Shown here: piece after piece, positions 18,698 to 27,024 of the stretch
How positions within the stretch are numbered: position 1 is the stretch's first letter
Layout of the letters: each line of letters opens with the position of its first letter
Assembly (NCBI GenBank): GCA_030835125.1
Contig: JAUQWM010000040.1
Span: 62,001-126,000, forward strand
Length of the DNA stretch: 64,000 nt
From: Gemmatimonadaceae bacterium
GTDB lineage: Bacteria > Gemmatimonadota > Gemmatimonadetes > Gemmatimonadales > Gemmatimonadaceae
Reading direction: 5' to 3'
Translations under genes and position numbers: made by a program
Notes under the pieces: generated by a model
The model's input: the letters and a program-made list of their open reading frames with translations, nothing else
Told to the model about the DNA's origin: nothing
Databases searched by the model: none

Positions 18698-19798
18698 TCA
18701 CGCCAGGTCTGCCCGCAACATCTTGCGGCCGAACAGCAGGCGCTCGCCCCCGCGGACGGCGCGCTCACCGCGCACCAGCACGCCGATGCCGTTCCGCGAG
18801 CCCATGTCGCGCACGACATACTCATCGCGGTGCGGCACCGACCGGATCTCGGCGTGTCGCGCGCTCATGGTGGGATCGTAGGGGAAGGCCCAGTCGCCGT
18901 GGTCGCGCCCGATGAGGATCGTCCGCCCCGGCGACAGGTACAGCACGTCGCGGACGCTGCCGTCAGCGCGCAGTTGCTCGAGCATGGCGTCGTCACGGGC
19001 CGGCGTGCGCGACCCGGCCTGGCGCAACTCGGCGTCGTCGAGCAGGAAGCCTGACGAGAGCTTGCGGAAGCGGATCACCTGCGAGCCGATGAGGAGGACG
19101 TCGCCGTCGGTGAGCGCCTGGGGCGCAAGGATGTACAGCCAGCTGCCGTTCGAGGACCCGAGGTCGCGCACGTGCAGCGCGTTGTTCTTCCAGGTCAGCA
19201 CGGCGTGCTCGGGCGAGACGGCGTCGTCGTCCCCGAACTGCACGTCGCCCGTGTTGCGCCCGACGACGATCTCCTCGCTCGAGAGCGGGATCTCGCGCAC
19301 GACGTCGCCGTCGTCCGCGAGCAGCGAGAGGTGCGGGCCGTGCGCGCTCACGACCATCGGCGTGATGCCGCGGGGCTGTGTGTCCACCGTGAGGCCGGGT
19401 GCATCGAGGCCTCCCTTGAGGGGCTCGCCGCACGAGGCGCAGAAGGCGTCATCGTCACTCATCCGCGTACCGCACGAACCGCAGAACGTCGGTTGCACGC
19501 CCGTGAATCCCGTCTTGAGCCCGCAATGCGGGCAGAAATGGAGCGCGCGATCGATCGCCCGGGTGCAGTGCGGACAGGGCGCGGTGCGAAGCGAGCGAAT
19601 GCCCGAGGGCGTCGACACGCTGCGAATCGAGGCGTCCGGTCCGGCAACCGCGCGTTCCACAAATGCCGCCGGTCCCGCCGAGGTTGCCGGGAAATCGGAC
19701 GTCGAGGCTGCTGGGCGCATCCGCCAACCGCAATGCGCGCAGAAGCTCTGGTTCGTATCGAGGTCGCTGGTGCGACCACAATTGGCACAACGAGCCAC
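18698..19798 (-). CDS. Zinc-ribbon protein with two FHA domains
   Basis: 366 residues. Three zinc-ribbon pairs occupy the first 150 residues (CANC..CAHC, CPHC..CPHC, CGSC..CASC). Two FHA phosphothreonine-binding domains follow, each with the SSNGS or SRNG type signature: VRDLGSSNGSW near residue 227 and VRDMGSRNGIG near 340. It probably acts as an adaptor that reads kinase output. It is divergent from the amidase gene and upstream of the PP2C gene on the same strand, an arrangement typical of Ser/Thr phosphosignalling modules. Confidence 0.9.
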   Translation of the reverse strand: MARCANCGRTSDLDTNQSFCAHCGWRMRPAASTSDFPATSAGPAAFVERAVAGPDASIRSVSTPSGIRSLRTAPCPHCTRAIDRALHFCPHCGLKTGFTGVQPTFCGSCGTRMSDDDAFCASCGEPLKGGLDAPGLTVDTQPRGITPMVVSAHGPHLSLLADDGDVVREIPLSSEEIVVGRNTGDVQFGDDDAVSPEHAVLTWKNNALHVRDLGSSNGSWLYILAPQALTDGDVLLIGSQVIRFRKLSSGFLLDDAELRQAGSRTPARDDAMLEQLRADGSVRDVLYLSPGRTILIGRDHGDWAFPYDPTMSARHAEIRSVPHRDEYVVRDMGSRNGIGVLVRGERAVRGGERLLFGRKMLRADLA

Positions 19799-19974
19799 CG
19801 GATTCGTCCTCGCGAGGAAATCGGTCCGGGACCGGGGGTAAACGCTGCGGAAATGGCGTTACGGCAAAAAGTACACAAACCCACGGGCTGAGCAACCTGT
19901 ACAAGTCATACGAGGGAAACCCGCCCTTCGATTCCGGGATGCCGCAAGTTCCTCGCCACGACTACCTTGCGCCC

Positions 19975-21882
19975 ATGGCGACCGGTGGAGTACGTCCGGC
20001 CATCCTGGCCCTGAGCCTGCTGACCGCGGGATGCTTGCCCGGCCCGGTGTCCTCCCCCGGGCCCGAAACGGGGCTGCCCGCTCCCGGCACGCCACCAACC
20101 GCCGCCCCCAGCGTACCGCAGCCCTCGGACCGGCCCCCCGGCGAGGGTCCTGACCGCGAACCGACCCTGCCGCCCGTCCCCAGTGTGGTGGGCCCGATCG
20201 CCCTGCGGATCGTGTATCCGCCAGAGGGTGCGCAGATCGCGACGCGTGACTCGAACTTCGTGTTCGGCTCCGTTGGTAGCGGCGGCGCGACACTTCGCAT
20301 CAACAACCGGACGGTCGAGGTGAAGCCGAACGGGGCCTTCCTGGCGTGGCTTCCGGTGCCCGTCAGCCAAACATCCCAGGCGGCATACAGCATTGAGGTG
20401 GTGCAGGGCGCCGACACGGTGCGAGCCACACACGCCATCCGTCTCCCGGGACTGCCGGTGGCGCTCACTGCCACTGGAATGTTCATCGATTCGAACAGCG
20501 TGTCTCCGCGCAGCCGGGTCGTGGCCGAGCGCTGGGAGCCGGTCCGCGTCTCGGCGCGCATCGCGCGTTCGGCGCAGGCCGAGCTGCAATTGGCTGACGG
20601 GGCGCGAATTTCATTAGTCCCGGCCAACAATTCGAGCGCATCCGAAGCTGTCGTCGTTGCCACGGAAGTCCCCGCCATCCGCCTCAACAGCGCGGCCTGG
20701 GTACAGGTCATCCGGGGGCGGGACTCCGTTCGGCTGCCGCTTGCGAGGGTCGCGCTCGCCGATTCGGCGGGCGCCCAGTATGCGCGGCTGGGCGCGGCAG
20801 CCAGCACCCTCCCGGACACCGATCGGGTGATCATCGGGCGGCCCGTGGTCGGTGGGACGTACAAGTGGTTCCTGATTCCGGGGACCGTCGCCGAAGTGAC
20901 CGGGCAGACGGGGGCGATGACGAGGATCCGTCTTGACGCCACGCAGCAGGTGTATGTCGACCGCGCCGAGCTGTCGCCGCTCCCGCCGGGCACTCCCGCG
21001 CCGCGCCGTGTGGCCGGGAACGCCCGCGTCGTGCATGGCGCAGGGTACAGCGACGTGCGGATCCCGGTGAGCGACATCCCGCCGTATTCGGTGGAGGCCG
21101 AGCCGCAGGCGCTCATCCTCACGCTGCACGGGACGATCGGCAACACCGACATCATCAACTTCACGTCGACGGACTCCGTGGTGCGCCGCGTGACCTGGCG
21201 CCAGGTGAGCAATGACCGCGCGGAGTTCCGGGTGGAGCTGCACGCGGCGCCGTTCGGGTACGTGGTGATGTGGGACCGCAACGCCCTGGTGCTGCGCGTG
21301 CGTCAGGCGCCGGCGATCGACCGGTCGCGTCCCCTGCGCGGGCTGGTGATCGCCGTCGACGCCGGTCATCCGCCGGCGGGGAGCACGGGCCCGACGGGTC
21401 TCTACGAGCCGGTAGCCACGTTAGGCATCGCCGAACGGCTGAAGGCGTACCTCGAGCAGCGCGGGGCGACGGTGGTGATGACGCGCACGGCGCCGGGGGC
21501 GGTGGGCCTGACCGACCGGCCGGTGATCGCGCGCCGGGCGAACGCGCACGCGTTCGTGTCGATCCACCTGAACGCATTTCCAGACGGCGTGAATCCGTTC
21601 GAGCGGAATGGCACGGGGTCGTACTACTTCAACTCGTGGTCGGAGCCCCTGGCGCGGGCGGTGCAGGCCGGCATGCTGCGACGGATGGGCCTGCGCGACC
21701 TGGGGGTGAACTACGACAACCTGGCGGTGCTTCGGCCGACGTGGATGCCGAGCGTGCTGTGCGAGGGCGCGTTCCTGATGATCCCGGAGCAGGAGGCGGC
21801 ACTGCGCACGCCGGAGTTCCAGGATGCGTACGCCCGTGGCGTGGCGGAGGGGTTGGAGGCGTACTTTCGGGATCTTCGTTAG
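19975..21882 (+). CDS. N-acetylmuramoyl-L-alanine amidase, predicted lipoprotein
   Basis: 635 residues from ATG 19975. It cleaves the amide bond between MurNAc and the stem peptide. The signal sequence has a lipobox LTAGC at about residues 18-22. Then come a Pro-rich linker, an AMIN-like beta region (around 350-440) and an Amidase_3 domain to the C-terminus with DAGH, SIHLNAF and the catalytic CEGAF glutamate. ATG 19939 is possible but places the signal peptide 12 residues further in. The family is zinc dependent and acts in septum or wall turnover. Confidence 0.92.
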   Translation: MATGGVRPAILALSLLTAGCLPGPVSSPGPETGLPAPGTPPTAAPSVPQPSDRPPGEGPDREPTLPPVPSVVGPIALRIVYPPEGAQIATRDSNFVFGSVGSGGATLRINNRTVEVKPNGAFLAWLPVPVSQTSQAAYSIEVVQGADTVRATHAIRLPGLPVALTATGMFIDSNSVSPRSRVVAERWEPVRVSARIARSAQAELQLADGARISLVPANNSSASEAVVVATEVPAIRLNSAAWVQVIRGRDSVRLPLARVALADSAGAQYARLGAAASTLPDTDRVIIGRPVVGGTYKWFLIPGTVAEVTGQTGAMTRIRLDATQQVYVDRAELSPLPPGTPAPRRVAGNARVVHGAGYSDVRIPVSDIPPYSVEAEPQALILTLHGTIGNTDIINFTSTDSVVRRVTWRQVSNDRAEFRVELHAAPFGYVVMWDRNALVLRVRQAPAIDRSRPLRGLVIAVDAGHPPAGSTGPTGLYEPVATLGIAERLKAYLEQRGATVVMTRTAPGAVGLTDRPVIARRANAHAFVSIHLNAFPDGVNPFERNGTGSYYFNSWSEPLARAVQAGMLRRMGLRDLGVNYDNLAVLRPTWMPSVLCEGAFLMIPEQEAALRTPEFQDAYARGVAEGLEAYFRDLR

Positions 21883-21886
21883 GAAG

Positions 21887-21924
21887 CGCAGAACGCAGAG
21901 CGCGATTCCCGATTCCCGATTCCC
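21887..21924. repeat. Heptamer repeats between amidase and gamma-CA genes
   Basis: Imperfect AGCGCAG/AACGCAG units are followed by three exact GATTCCC units (21904-21924), ending 6 bases before the ATG of the next gene. The same two heptamer families occur in the same order at 25505-25558. Confidence 0.85.
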
Positions 21925-21930
21925 GCGTCC

Positions 21931-22431
21931 ATGTCCTTCATCCACCCCTTCGCGTTCGTCTGCGGCAACGTGACCCTGAAGGGTCGGGCGTCCGTCTGGC
22001 CGTTCGTCGTCATTCGCGGTGACACCGAGCGGATCGAGGTCGGTGAGGACTCGAACATCCAGGACGGCACGATCGTCCACGCCGATCACGGTTTTCCCAC
22101 CATCATCGGCGACCGCGTCGGGATCGGGCATCGTGCCATCATCCACGGCGCGGTCATCGAACCCGATTCCCTGATCGGCATGGGCGCGATCCTGCTGAAC
22201 GGCGTCCACGTGGGGACGGGGTCGATCGTGGCGGCCGGGGCCGTCTGCAGGGAGGGGATGCGCATCCCGCCTAACTCCATGGTCATGGGCGTCCCCGGCC
22301 GCATCGTCCGGGAGACGACCGCCGCCGAGCGGGAACGAATCCGGGACACCGTGGCTTCGTATGTGCGGCTGCAGGAAGAACATGCGGCGGGGAAACACGC
22401 GCGCCTGACGGCGGGGTCCGGGACGGGTTGA
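21931..22431 (+). CDS. Gamma-carbonic-anhydrase-like hexapeptide-repeat protein
   Basis: 166 residues. Left-handed beta-helix protein of the gamma-class carbonic anhydrase / PaaY-YrdA group. Metal-ligand histidines are seen in TIVHADHG and GIGHRAIIHG, and VRGD-type turns in VVIRGDTERIEVGEDSNIQDG (the conserved RGD plus NIQDG). The C-terminus is helical. Whether it is an active carbonic anhydrase or a ferripyochelin-binding-type homologue cannot be told. The start ATG lies directly after the heptamer repeats. Confidence 0.93.
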   Translation: MSFIHPFAFVCGNVTLKGRASVWPFVVIRGDTERIEVGEDSNIQDGTIVHADHGFPTIIGDRVGIGHRAIIHGAVIEPDSLIGMGAILLNGVHVGTGSIVAAGAVCREGMRIPPNSMVMGVPGRIVRETTAAERERIRDTVASYVRLQEEHAAGKHARLTAGSGTG

Positions 22432-22479
22432 AACCGGGTGTCCGGGATTGCGTAAATTTCCCCGCCCACGCACGACCTC

Positions 22480-24603
22480 ATGACCGCGACCGAAGAAGCG
22501 CTCGCCGAAGTCTCCTCGCGCACCGGCATCGGCCCCTTCGCCGATGCCGGGATGGAGCGCGCGTACCGGCACGACTACATCGTCCGTTCGATCAACCCGG
22601 TCCGGGCCGCGCTCGCGCTCGCGATCGGGCTGTTCGCGCTCTTTGCCGCGCTGGACCCGTTCGTGTCGCCGGACAGTGCCGGGCGCCTCCTCCTGGTCCG
22701 GCTCGGCCTCGTCTGCCCGGTGCTTGGCGCGCTGCTGGCGTTCACGTGGAACCACCGCTTCGAGGCCTGGTTCACGCCGTCGCAGGTCTTCGCGGTGACC
22801 TTCGGGGGCGCGGCCCTGGTCTACATCGGCACGTTAGGCAGCGTCGACCTCCGCGTGGCGCAGGTGGTCGGCCTCCTGCTGGCGATCGTCTGGGCGCACT
22901 CGGTGTCGCGCCTGCCCTTCCTTCCCGCCACCGCGGCCTCGACGGCGATCTCGGTGCTGTACGTCGCGGTCGAGCTGTGGCTCGGCCGGCTCGAGCCCAT
23001 CGTCCTCCTCAACAACGTCTTCTTCATCGCCTCGGCCAACCTGATCGGGATGATCGCCAGCTACACGCTCGAATCGGGGTATCGCCGCGACTTCCAGCAG
23101 CGCGCGTTGCTGGACGAACGCCGCCGGGCGCTGCAGGAATCGCTGGACCGGCTGCACGACGCCGAGCGCCGTGTGTCGGAACTGGAAGTACGGGCCCCGG
23201 ACTCGATCGAGAACCTGCCGCGCTGGGCGGAGCAGGTCGCGAGCGAGATCCGGCGCACGGTGGAAGCCACCGAGGTGCGCATCTGGCGCTGCTCCGAGGG
23301 TGAACCGGTGGCGCTGAATGGCGGCGAGCTGTCGACGCCGGTGAGGGAGGAGATCCACAGCGCCGGCGAAATGAGCAAGGACGCTGCCGGCAACGTGCTC
23401 GTCCCGCTCAGCGGGCTGTCCGGCGAGGTGTTCGGCGCGATGGTCATTGCGGCGCCCGCGAGCTGGAGCGCCCCGGAGCGCCGCCTGGTCGGTGGCTTCG
23501 CGCGCTACCTCGGTGGCGCGCTGGAGATCCTCGAGAAGCGGCACGAACTGGCGATCGAGGAAGCGCGACGCGAGGGCGCTCGTCGCCGGATGCAGGAGCG
23601 AGGTGTCGGTGCGCTCTGGCTCTGCTCGACGTGTGGGCGCTGCTTCGACGGGTCGGTCGAACGCTGCGACGTCGATGGCACCAGGCTGACGCAGCGCCTG
23701 CTGCCGTTCAGGGTCCAGGACCGGTACCAGCTCGTGCGCCTGCTGGGGCAGGGCGGGATGGGTCAGGTCTTCCTGGCGAAGGACGAGCGCCTGCAGCGGG
23801 ACGTGGCCATCAAGGTGCTGCTTGGTGACACGTTGCTGGACGCCGACGCCCGGGCGCAGCTGGCGCACGAGGCGCGCGCCGTGGCTAGGATTGGCCATCC
23901 GGGCGTGGTGGATGTCTTCGACCTCGGCGAACTCGAGGACGGTTCGGCGTTCATCGTGATGGAGTACCTCACCGGGCGGGCCCTGTCCGAGGAACTCGCG
24001 CGCCATGGGCGCGGCTCGCCGCGGCAGGTGGCCGAGTTGCTGCGGCAGGTGGGCGCAGCCCTTTCGGCGGCACACCGGACCGGCGTCGTGCACCGCGACA
24101 TCAAGCCGCAGAACGTCTTCCTCACCCAGCACGCGGACGGGTTCCATGCGCGGTTGCTCGACTTCGGCGTCGCCCGGGTCACCGGCGGCGGTGACATCAC
24201 GTCGAAGTCGGGTGCCCTGCTCGGCACCCCGGCCTACATGGCTCCGGAACAGATCGCCGGCGCGGCGGGGGATGAGAAGTCGGACCTCTACTCGCTCGCG
24301 GCCGTGGCCTTCGAGGCCCTCGTCGGTCGCCGCCTGATCAAGCAGCGACCGTCCATGGCCGCGACGCTGGCGTCGGTACTGAACGACTCACCGCCTGACG
24401 TGTCGTCGTTCGTCCCGGGCGTGCCCGTCGAGGTCGACCGGATGTTCTGCTCGGCGCTCTCGCGCGACCCGGCCCACCGGCCAGGGAGCCTGCTCGAGTG
24501 GGTGGAGGCGGTAGCGCAACGGCTGGAGACGGTGGAACCGAGGGAGTCGGGCTGGCCACTGCCGATCACGCACGAGCTGAGCTATCGGGGAGCGGTGTCG
24601 TGA
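22480..24603 (+). CDS. Membrane Ser/Thr protein kinase with cytoplasmic zinc ribbon and sensor-like region
   Basis: 707 residues. About five to six membrane helices fill residues 40-195. A coiled coil (about 205-245), a GAF-like region (about 245-365) and a small zinc-ribbon-like CSTCGRCF..CDVDG element (about 385-402) follow. A full kinase domain runs from about 412 to 690 (GQGGMGQVFLAKDE, VAIKVL, VHRDIKPQN, LLDFGVAR, MAPEQ). The N-terminal membrane part probably senses a signal. The TGA stop falls in the first unit of a heptamer array that begins at 24601. Confidence 0.92.
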   Translation: MTATEEALAEVSSRTGIGPFADAGMERAYRHDYIVRSINPVRAALALAIGLFALFAALDPFVSPDSAGRLLLVRLGLVCPVLGALLAFTWNHRFEAWFTPSQVFAVTFGGAALVYIGTLGSVDLRVAQVVGLLLAIVWAHSVSRLPFLPATAASTAISVLYVAVELWLGRLEPIVLLNNVFFIASANLIGMIASYTLESGYRRDFQQRALLDERRRALQESLDRLHDAERRVSELEVRAPDSIENLPRWAEQVASEIRRTVEATEVRIWRCSEGEPVALNGGELSTPVREEIHSAGEMSKDAAGNVLVPLSGLSGEVFGAMVIAAPASWSAPERRLVGGFARYLGGALEILEKRHELAIEEARREGARRRMQERGVGALWLCSTCGRCFDGSVERCDVDGTRLTQRLLPFRVQDRYQLVRLLGQGGMGQVFLAKDERLQRDVAIKVLLGDTLLDADARAQLAHEARAVARIGHPGVVDVFDLGELEDGSAFIVMEYLTGRALSEELARHGRGSPRQVAELLRQVGAALSAAHRTGVVHRDIKPQNVFLTQHADGFHARLLDFGVARVTGGGDITSKSGALLGTPAYMAPEQIAGAAGDEKSDLYSLAAVAFEALVGRRLIKQRPSMAATLASVLNDSPPDVSSFVPGVPVEVDRMFCSALSRDPAHRPGSLLEWVEAVAQRLETVEPRESGWPLPITHELSYRGAVS

Positions 24604-24640
24604 TTCGTGACTCGTGACTCGTGACTCGGCACTGCGGGAG
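24601..24640. repeat. Left arm of 40-bp inverted repeat built of TGACTCG heptamers
   Basis: TGATTCG then three TGACTCG units and a GCACTGCGGGAG tail. It matches the reverse complement of 25561-25600 at 38 of 40 positions. The arm includes the stop codon of the upstream kinase gene, and the phosphoesterase gene lies between the two arms. Confidence 0.93.
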
Positions 24641-24680
24641 TCGGGAATCGAGGGGCCGCAGTGCTTCTGCGATCAGCGAT

Positions 24681-24729
24681 CTGCACTCTGCACTCTGCAC
24701 TCTGCACTCTGCACTCTGCACTCTGCACT
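24681..24729. repeat. Heptamer tandem repeat (CTGCACT)x7
   Basis: Seven exact consecutive copies of CTGCACT, ending 3 bases before the stop codon of the phosphoesterase gene. In the opposite orientation (AGTGCAG) the same unit is found at 39619-39664 between flgF and flgG. Confidence 0.97.
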
Positions 24730-24732
24730 CTA

Positions 24733-25482
24733 TCAGCTCCGTCCATCCGCAGCCGCGAAGAGCCCCAGCACCTCGTCCTCGGGGCGCGTATGCAGTACCG
24801 AGTCATTCGCGAAGCTCTTCGCATCCGGATAACTCGTCAGGCGGATTCGCGTCGCCGCGATCTGCAGGTCGTACGGCGTGTGGCGCAGCTGGACGTCGGG
24901 GCCGAGCAGGAGCCAGTAGGCTCCGGGCGGGGCGAACGGCATGCCGACACTGCCCGCGTTGACGATCCGCAGCGCCCCGGAGTGCAGGTCGAACTGCATG
25001 TGCGTGTGACCGCACACGGCCAGCGGTTCCTTCACCCCGGCAAACAGCTCGGCCACGTGCGCCGGTGGTGACAGCTTCGTGAGAATCTCGGTGTCGTTGC
25101 GCGGCGTCGCGTGACAGAAGAGCACGTCACCGATGCCATCGATCGTGATGCGCCGGGTGGGGGGCCACTGTGCGATGAGCGCGCGCTGGTCTGCCGACAG
25201 CTGCTGCGCGCTCCAGCGAATGCCCTCGCGGAAGCGCTCCTGGACCGTCTCGAGCGTCCCGCCCCGCAGTGATTCGAGGACCGCGCTCTCACCATTGCCG
25301 TGGATGAACTCGGTCGGGATTCCGGACTGAAGGAGCGTGTCCAGGCACTCGCGTGGCATCGGCCCGGGCATGACATCCCCACCGACCATGACCATATCCA
25401 CCCCCTCCCGTCGCACCTCGTCCAGCACGGCCTCGAGGGCAGGGAGGTTGCCGTGGATGTCGTAGAGCGCGGCGACTTTCAT
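24733..25482 (-). CDS. Metallophosphoesterase
   Basis: 249 residues. Calcineurin-like phosphoesterase of the small YfcE/MJ0936-type group. Metal-binding motifs in order: DIHGN (7-11), GGDVMPG (about 34), HGNGE (GN(G) in place of the usual GNHD), CHATP and GHTH. It is probably a soluble cytosolic phosphodiesterase; the substrate is unknown. The gene is enclosed by 40-bp inverted heptamer arrays, and a further heptamer array abuts its stop codon. Confidence 0.9.
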   Translation of the reverse strand: MKVAALYDIHGNLPALEAVLDEVRREGVDMVMVGGDVMPGPMPRECLDTLLQSGIPTEFIHGNGESAVLESLRGGTLETVQERFREGIRWSAQQLSADQRALIAQWPPTRRITIDGIGDVLFCHATPRNDTEILTKLSPPAHVAELFAGVKEPLAVCGHTHMQFDLHSGALRIVNAGSVGMPFAPPGAYWLLLGPDVQLRHTPYDLQIAATRIRLTSYPDAKSFANDSVLHTRPEDEVLGLFAAADGRS

Positions 25483-25504
25483 GCTGGAAACTACCTAAGC
25501 GTCG

Positions 25505-25558
25505 AGCGCAAAGCGCAAAGCGCAAGGACCCGCGAGACGATTCCCGATTCCCGATTCC
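25505..25558. repeat. Two heptamer families: (AGCGCAA)x3 and (GATTCCC)x3
   Basis: Three exact AGCGCAA units (25505-25525) are followed by a 13-base spacer and then by almost three GATTCCC units (25539-25558). They lie in the leader of the phosphoesterase gene. The order matches the array at 21887-21924. Confidence 0.93.
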
Positions 25559-25560
25559 GC

Positions 25561-25601
25561 TTCCCGCTGTGCCGAGTCACGAGTCACGAGTCACGAATCA
25601 C
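25561..25601. repeat. Right arm of 40-bp inverted repeat built of GAGTCAC heptamers
   Basis: Three GAGTCAC units and one GAATCAC, preceded by TTCCCGCTGTGCC. It is the reverse complement of 24601-24640 with two mismatches over 40 bases. It ends 12 bases before the -35 box of the arsR-type promoter. Confidence 0.93.
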
Positions 25602-25612
25602 GTGATCCCCTC

Positions 25613-25641
25613 TTGACCTGTCGCTCCACCGGCTGTATTTA
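25613..25641 (+). promoter_or_regulatory. Sigma-70-type promoter of the ArsR operon
   Basis: TTGACC (25613-25618), a spacer of exactly 17 bases, and TATTTA (25636-25641). The start site should fall about 20 bases before the ATG at 25671. This is the best housekeeping-type promoter I see in the window. Confidence 0.75.
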
Positions 25642-25660
25642 ACCGTCAGGTTAGTTAACC
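25640..25660 (+). promoter_or_regulatory. Probable ArsR-family operator
   Basis: The dyad TAACC-GTCA-GGTTA (25640-25653) overlaps the -10 box and is followed by a further TTAACC half-site. Binding there would block the polymerase, which fits self-repression by the ArsR-type regulator encoded just downstream. Confidence 0.6.
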
Positions 25661-25670
25661 AGAAGGTGAC

Positions 25671-26036
25671 ATGCCCACGCCCCAGGACCAACTCAGTGCA
25701 ACCTTCGCCGCCCTGGCGGACCCGACGCGACGAGCGATCCTGGCTCGCCTCGCTTCGGGTGAGGCCACGGTGAAGGAGTTGTCGGCGCCGTTCGACATCA
25801 GCGGCCCCGCCATCACCAAGCACCTGAACGTGCTCGAACGTGCCGGCCTGATCGCCCGCGGGCGCGAGGCGCAATGGCGCCCCTGCCGGCTCGAGGCGGC
25901 ACCCCTCAAGCAGGTCGCCGAGTGGACGAGCGATTTCAGGACCTTCTGGGACGAAAGCCACCTGCGACTCGATGCATACCTCGCGCACCTGCAAGCCCCG
26001 GCCAGGGGGAGGAGGAAGAATGCCCGCCGCAAATAG
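25671..26036 (+). CDS. ArsR-family transcriptional regulator
   Basis: 121 residues. Winged-helix repressor. DPTRRAILARLASGEATVKE is the typical first helix-turn-helix part, followed by the recognition helix ISGPAITKHLNVLERAGLI. The usual metal-binding cysteines of ArsR/SmtB are absent, so it belongs to the group often paired with SRPBCC genes rather than a metal sensor. It has a good Shine-Dalgarno (GAAGGTG) and overlaps the next gene by 17 bases. Confidence 0.93.
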   Translation: MPTPQDQLSATFAALADPTRRAILARLASGEATVKELSAPFDISGPAITKHLNVLERAGLIARGREAQWRPCRLEAAPLKQVAEWTSDFRTFWDESHLRLDAYLAHLQAPARGRRKNARRK

Positions 26037-26517
26037 GCACGTCACCACGTTCACGACGCCGTCCGAGCTGGACGTGGTCGTGACCCGCACATTCAACGCC
26101 CCGCGCGCACTGGTGTTCGAGGTCCACACGAGCTGCAAGCACCTGCCGCACTGGATGGGGCCGCACGGATGGACGATGTCCGAATGCGAGAGTGACCTTC
26201 GTCCCGGGGGCCGGGTGCGCTATACCTGGAGCCAGCCCGGGAGCCCGAGCCTGACGATCACCGGCGTGGTGAAGGAGGTGAACCCGCCCGAGCGCCTCGT
26301 CAGCTCGGAGTCGTGGGGCGAGCCATGGCCCGCGACGATCAATACGCTGGAGTTCACCGAGCAGGACGGCCAGACCACCGTCGTCATGACCGTCCGCTAC
26401 TCGTCGAAGGAAATGCGCGACTCGGCGCTGCAGACGGGGATGAAGGAAGGCATGACGATCGGGTACGAGCGGCTCGACGAGTATCTCCCATCACTGAAAG
26501 GAGCACACCATGATTGA
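26020..26517 (+). CDS. SRPBCC/AHSA1-domain protein
   Basis: 165 residues from ATG 26020, which has a strong GGGAGGAGG ribosome site inside the end of the ArsR gene. START-like ligand-binding fold of the AHSA1 type: VVVTRTFNAPRALVFEV, the LPHWMGPHGW segment and LEFTEQDGQTTVVMTVRY. Such proteins are very often co-transcribed with ArsR-type regulators. They bind hydrophobic ligands or act in stress resistance; the ligand here is unknown. It overlaps the next gene by 8 bases. Confidence 0.92.
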   Translation: MPAANRHVTTFTTPSELDVVVTRTFNAPRALVFEVHTSCKHLPHWMGPHGWTMSECESDLRPGGRVRYTWSQPGSPSLTITGVVKEVNPPERLVSSESWGEPWPATINTLEFTEQDGQTTVVMTVRYSSKEMRDSALQTGMKEGMTIGYERLDEYLPSLKGAHHD

Positions 26518-26974
26518 TGTACCGGCAGTCGTCGAGGCAACGCCAGTCCGCGCCGCGGTCATTCACTTCACCATCCCCCGCACCGAAATCCAGCAGGCGA
26601 TGGGCGCCGGATTCGGTGAGCTCATCTCGACCCTGCAGGCGCAGGGCATCGCTCCCGCCGGTGCCTTCTTCTCGCACCACTTTCGTGTCGACGCGACCAC
26701 GTTCGACTTCGAACTCGGCGTCCCGGTGGCAACAGAGGTGAAGCCGGTCGGGCGCGTGCAGTACGGCGAACTGCCGGGTGCGAAGGTCATCCGCACCACC
26801 TATCGCGGCGGCTACGAGGGCCTGGGCGCTGCATGGGGCGAATTCGACCAGTGGATCAAGGCGAACGGATTGGAGACGGCTGGTGACTTCTGGGAGGTCT
26901 ACGCGGCGGGTCCCGAATCGGGTCCCGACCCGAAGACATGGCGCACCGAGCTCAGTCGTCCGCTCAAGGCGTGA
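26510..26974 (+). CDS. GyrI-like effector-binding domain protein
   Basis: 154 residues. Matches the GyrI-like/AraC effector-binding fold without a DNA-binding part: AVIHFTIPRTEIQQAMGAGF at the start, the FELGVPVATEV core and the YRGGYEGLGAAWGEF segment. Stand-alone versions bind small molecules and can hydrolyse or sequester toxic compounds. It is the last gene of the ArsR operon and probably handles the inducer; the compound is not known. Confidence 0.85.
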   Translation: MIDVPAVVEATPVRAAVIHFTIPRTEIQQAMGAGFGELISTLQAQGIAPAGAFFSHHFRVDATTFDFELGVPVATEVKPVGRVQYGELPGAKVIRTTYRGGYEGLGAAWGEFDQWIKANGLETAGDFWEVYAAGPESGPDPKTWRTELSRPLKA

Positions 26975-27024
26975 TCGCGACACGATCGGCGCAGGCGCCC
27001 TGAGGGCGTGCGCCGCCGTCGATG

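Noticed and set aside
24601-25601. Possible CRISPR array
   Set aside because: The repeats are 7-bp tandem units without spacers, and no cas genes are near.
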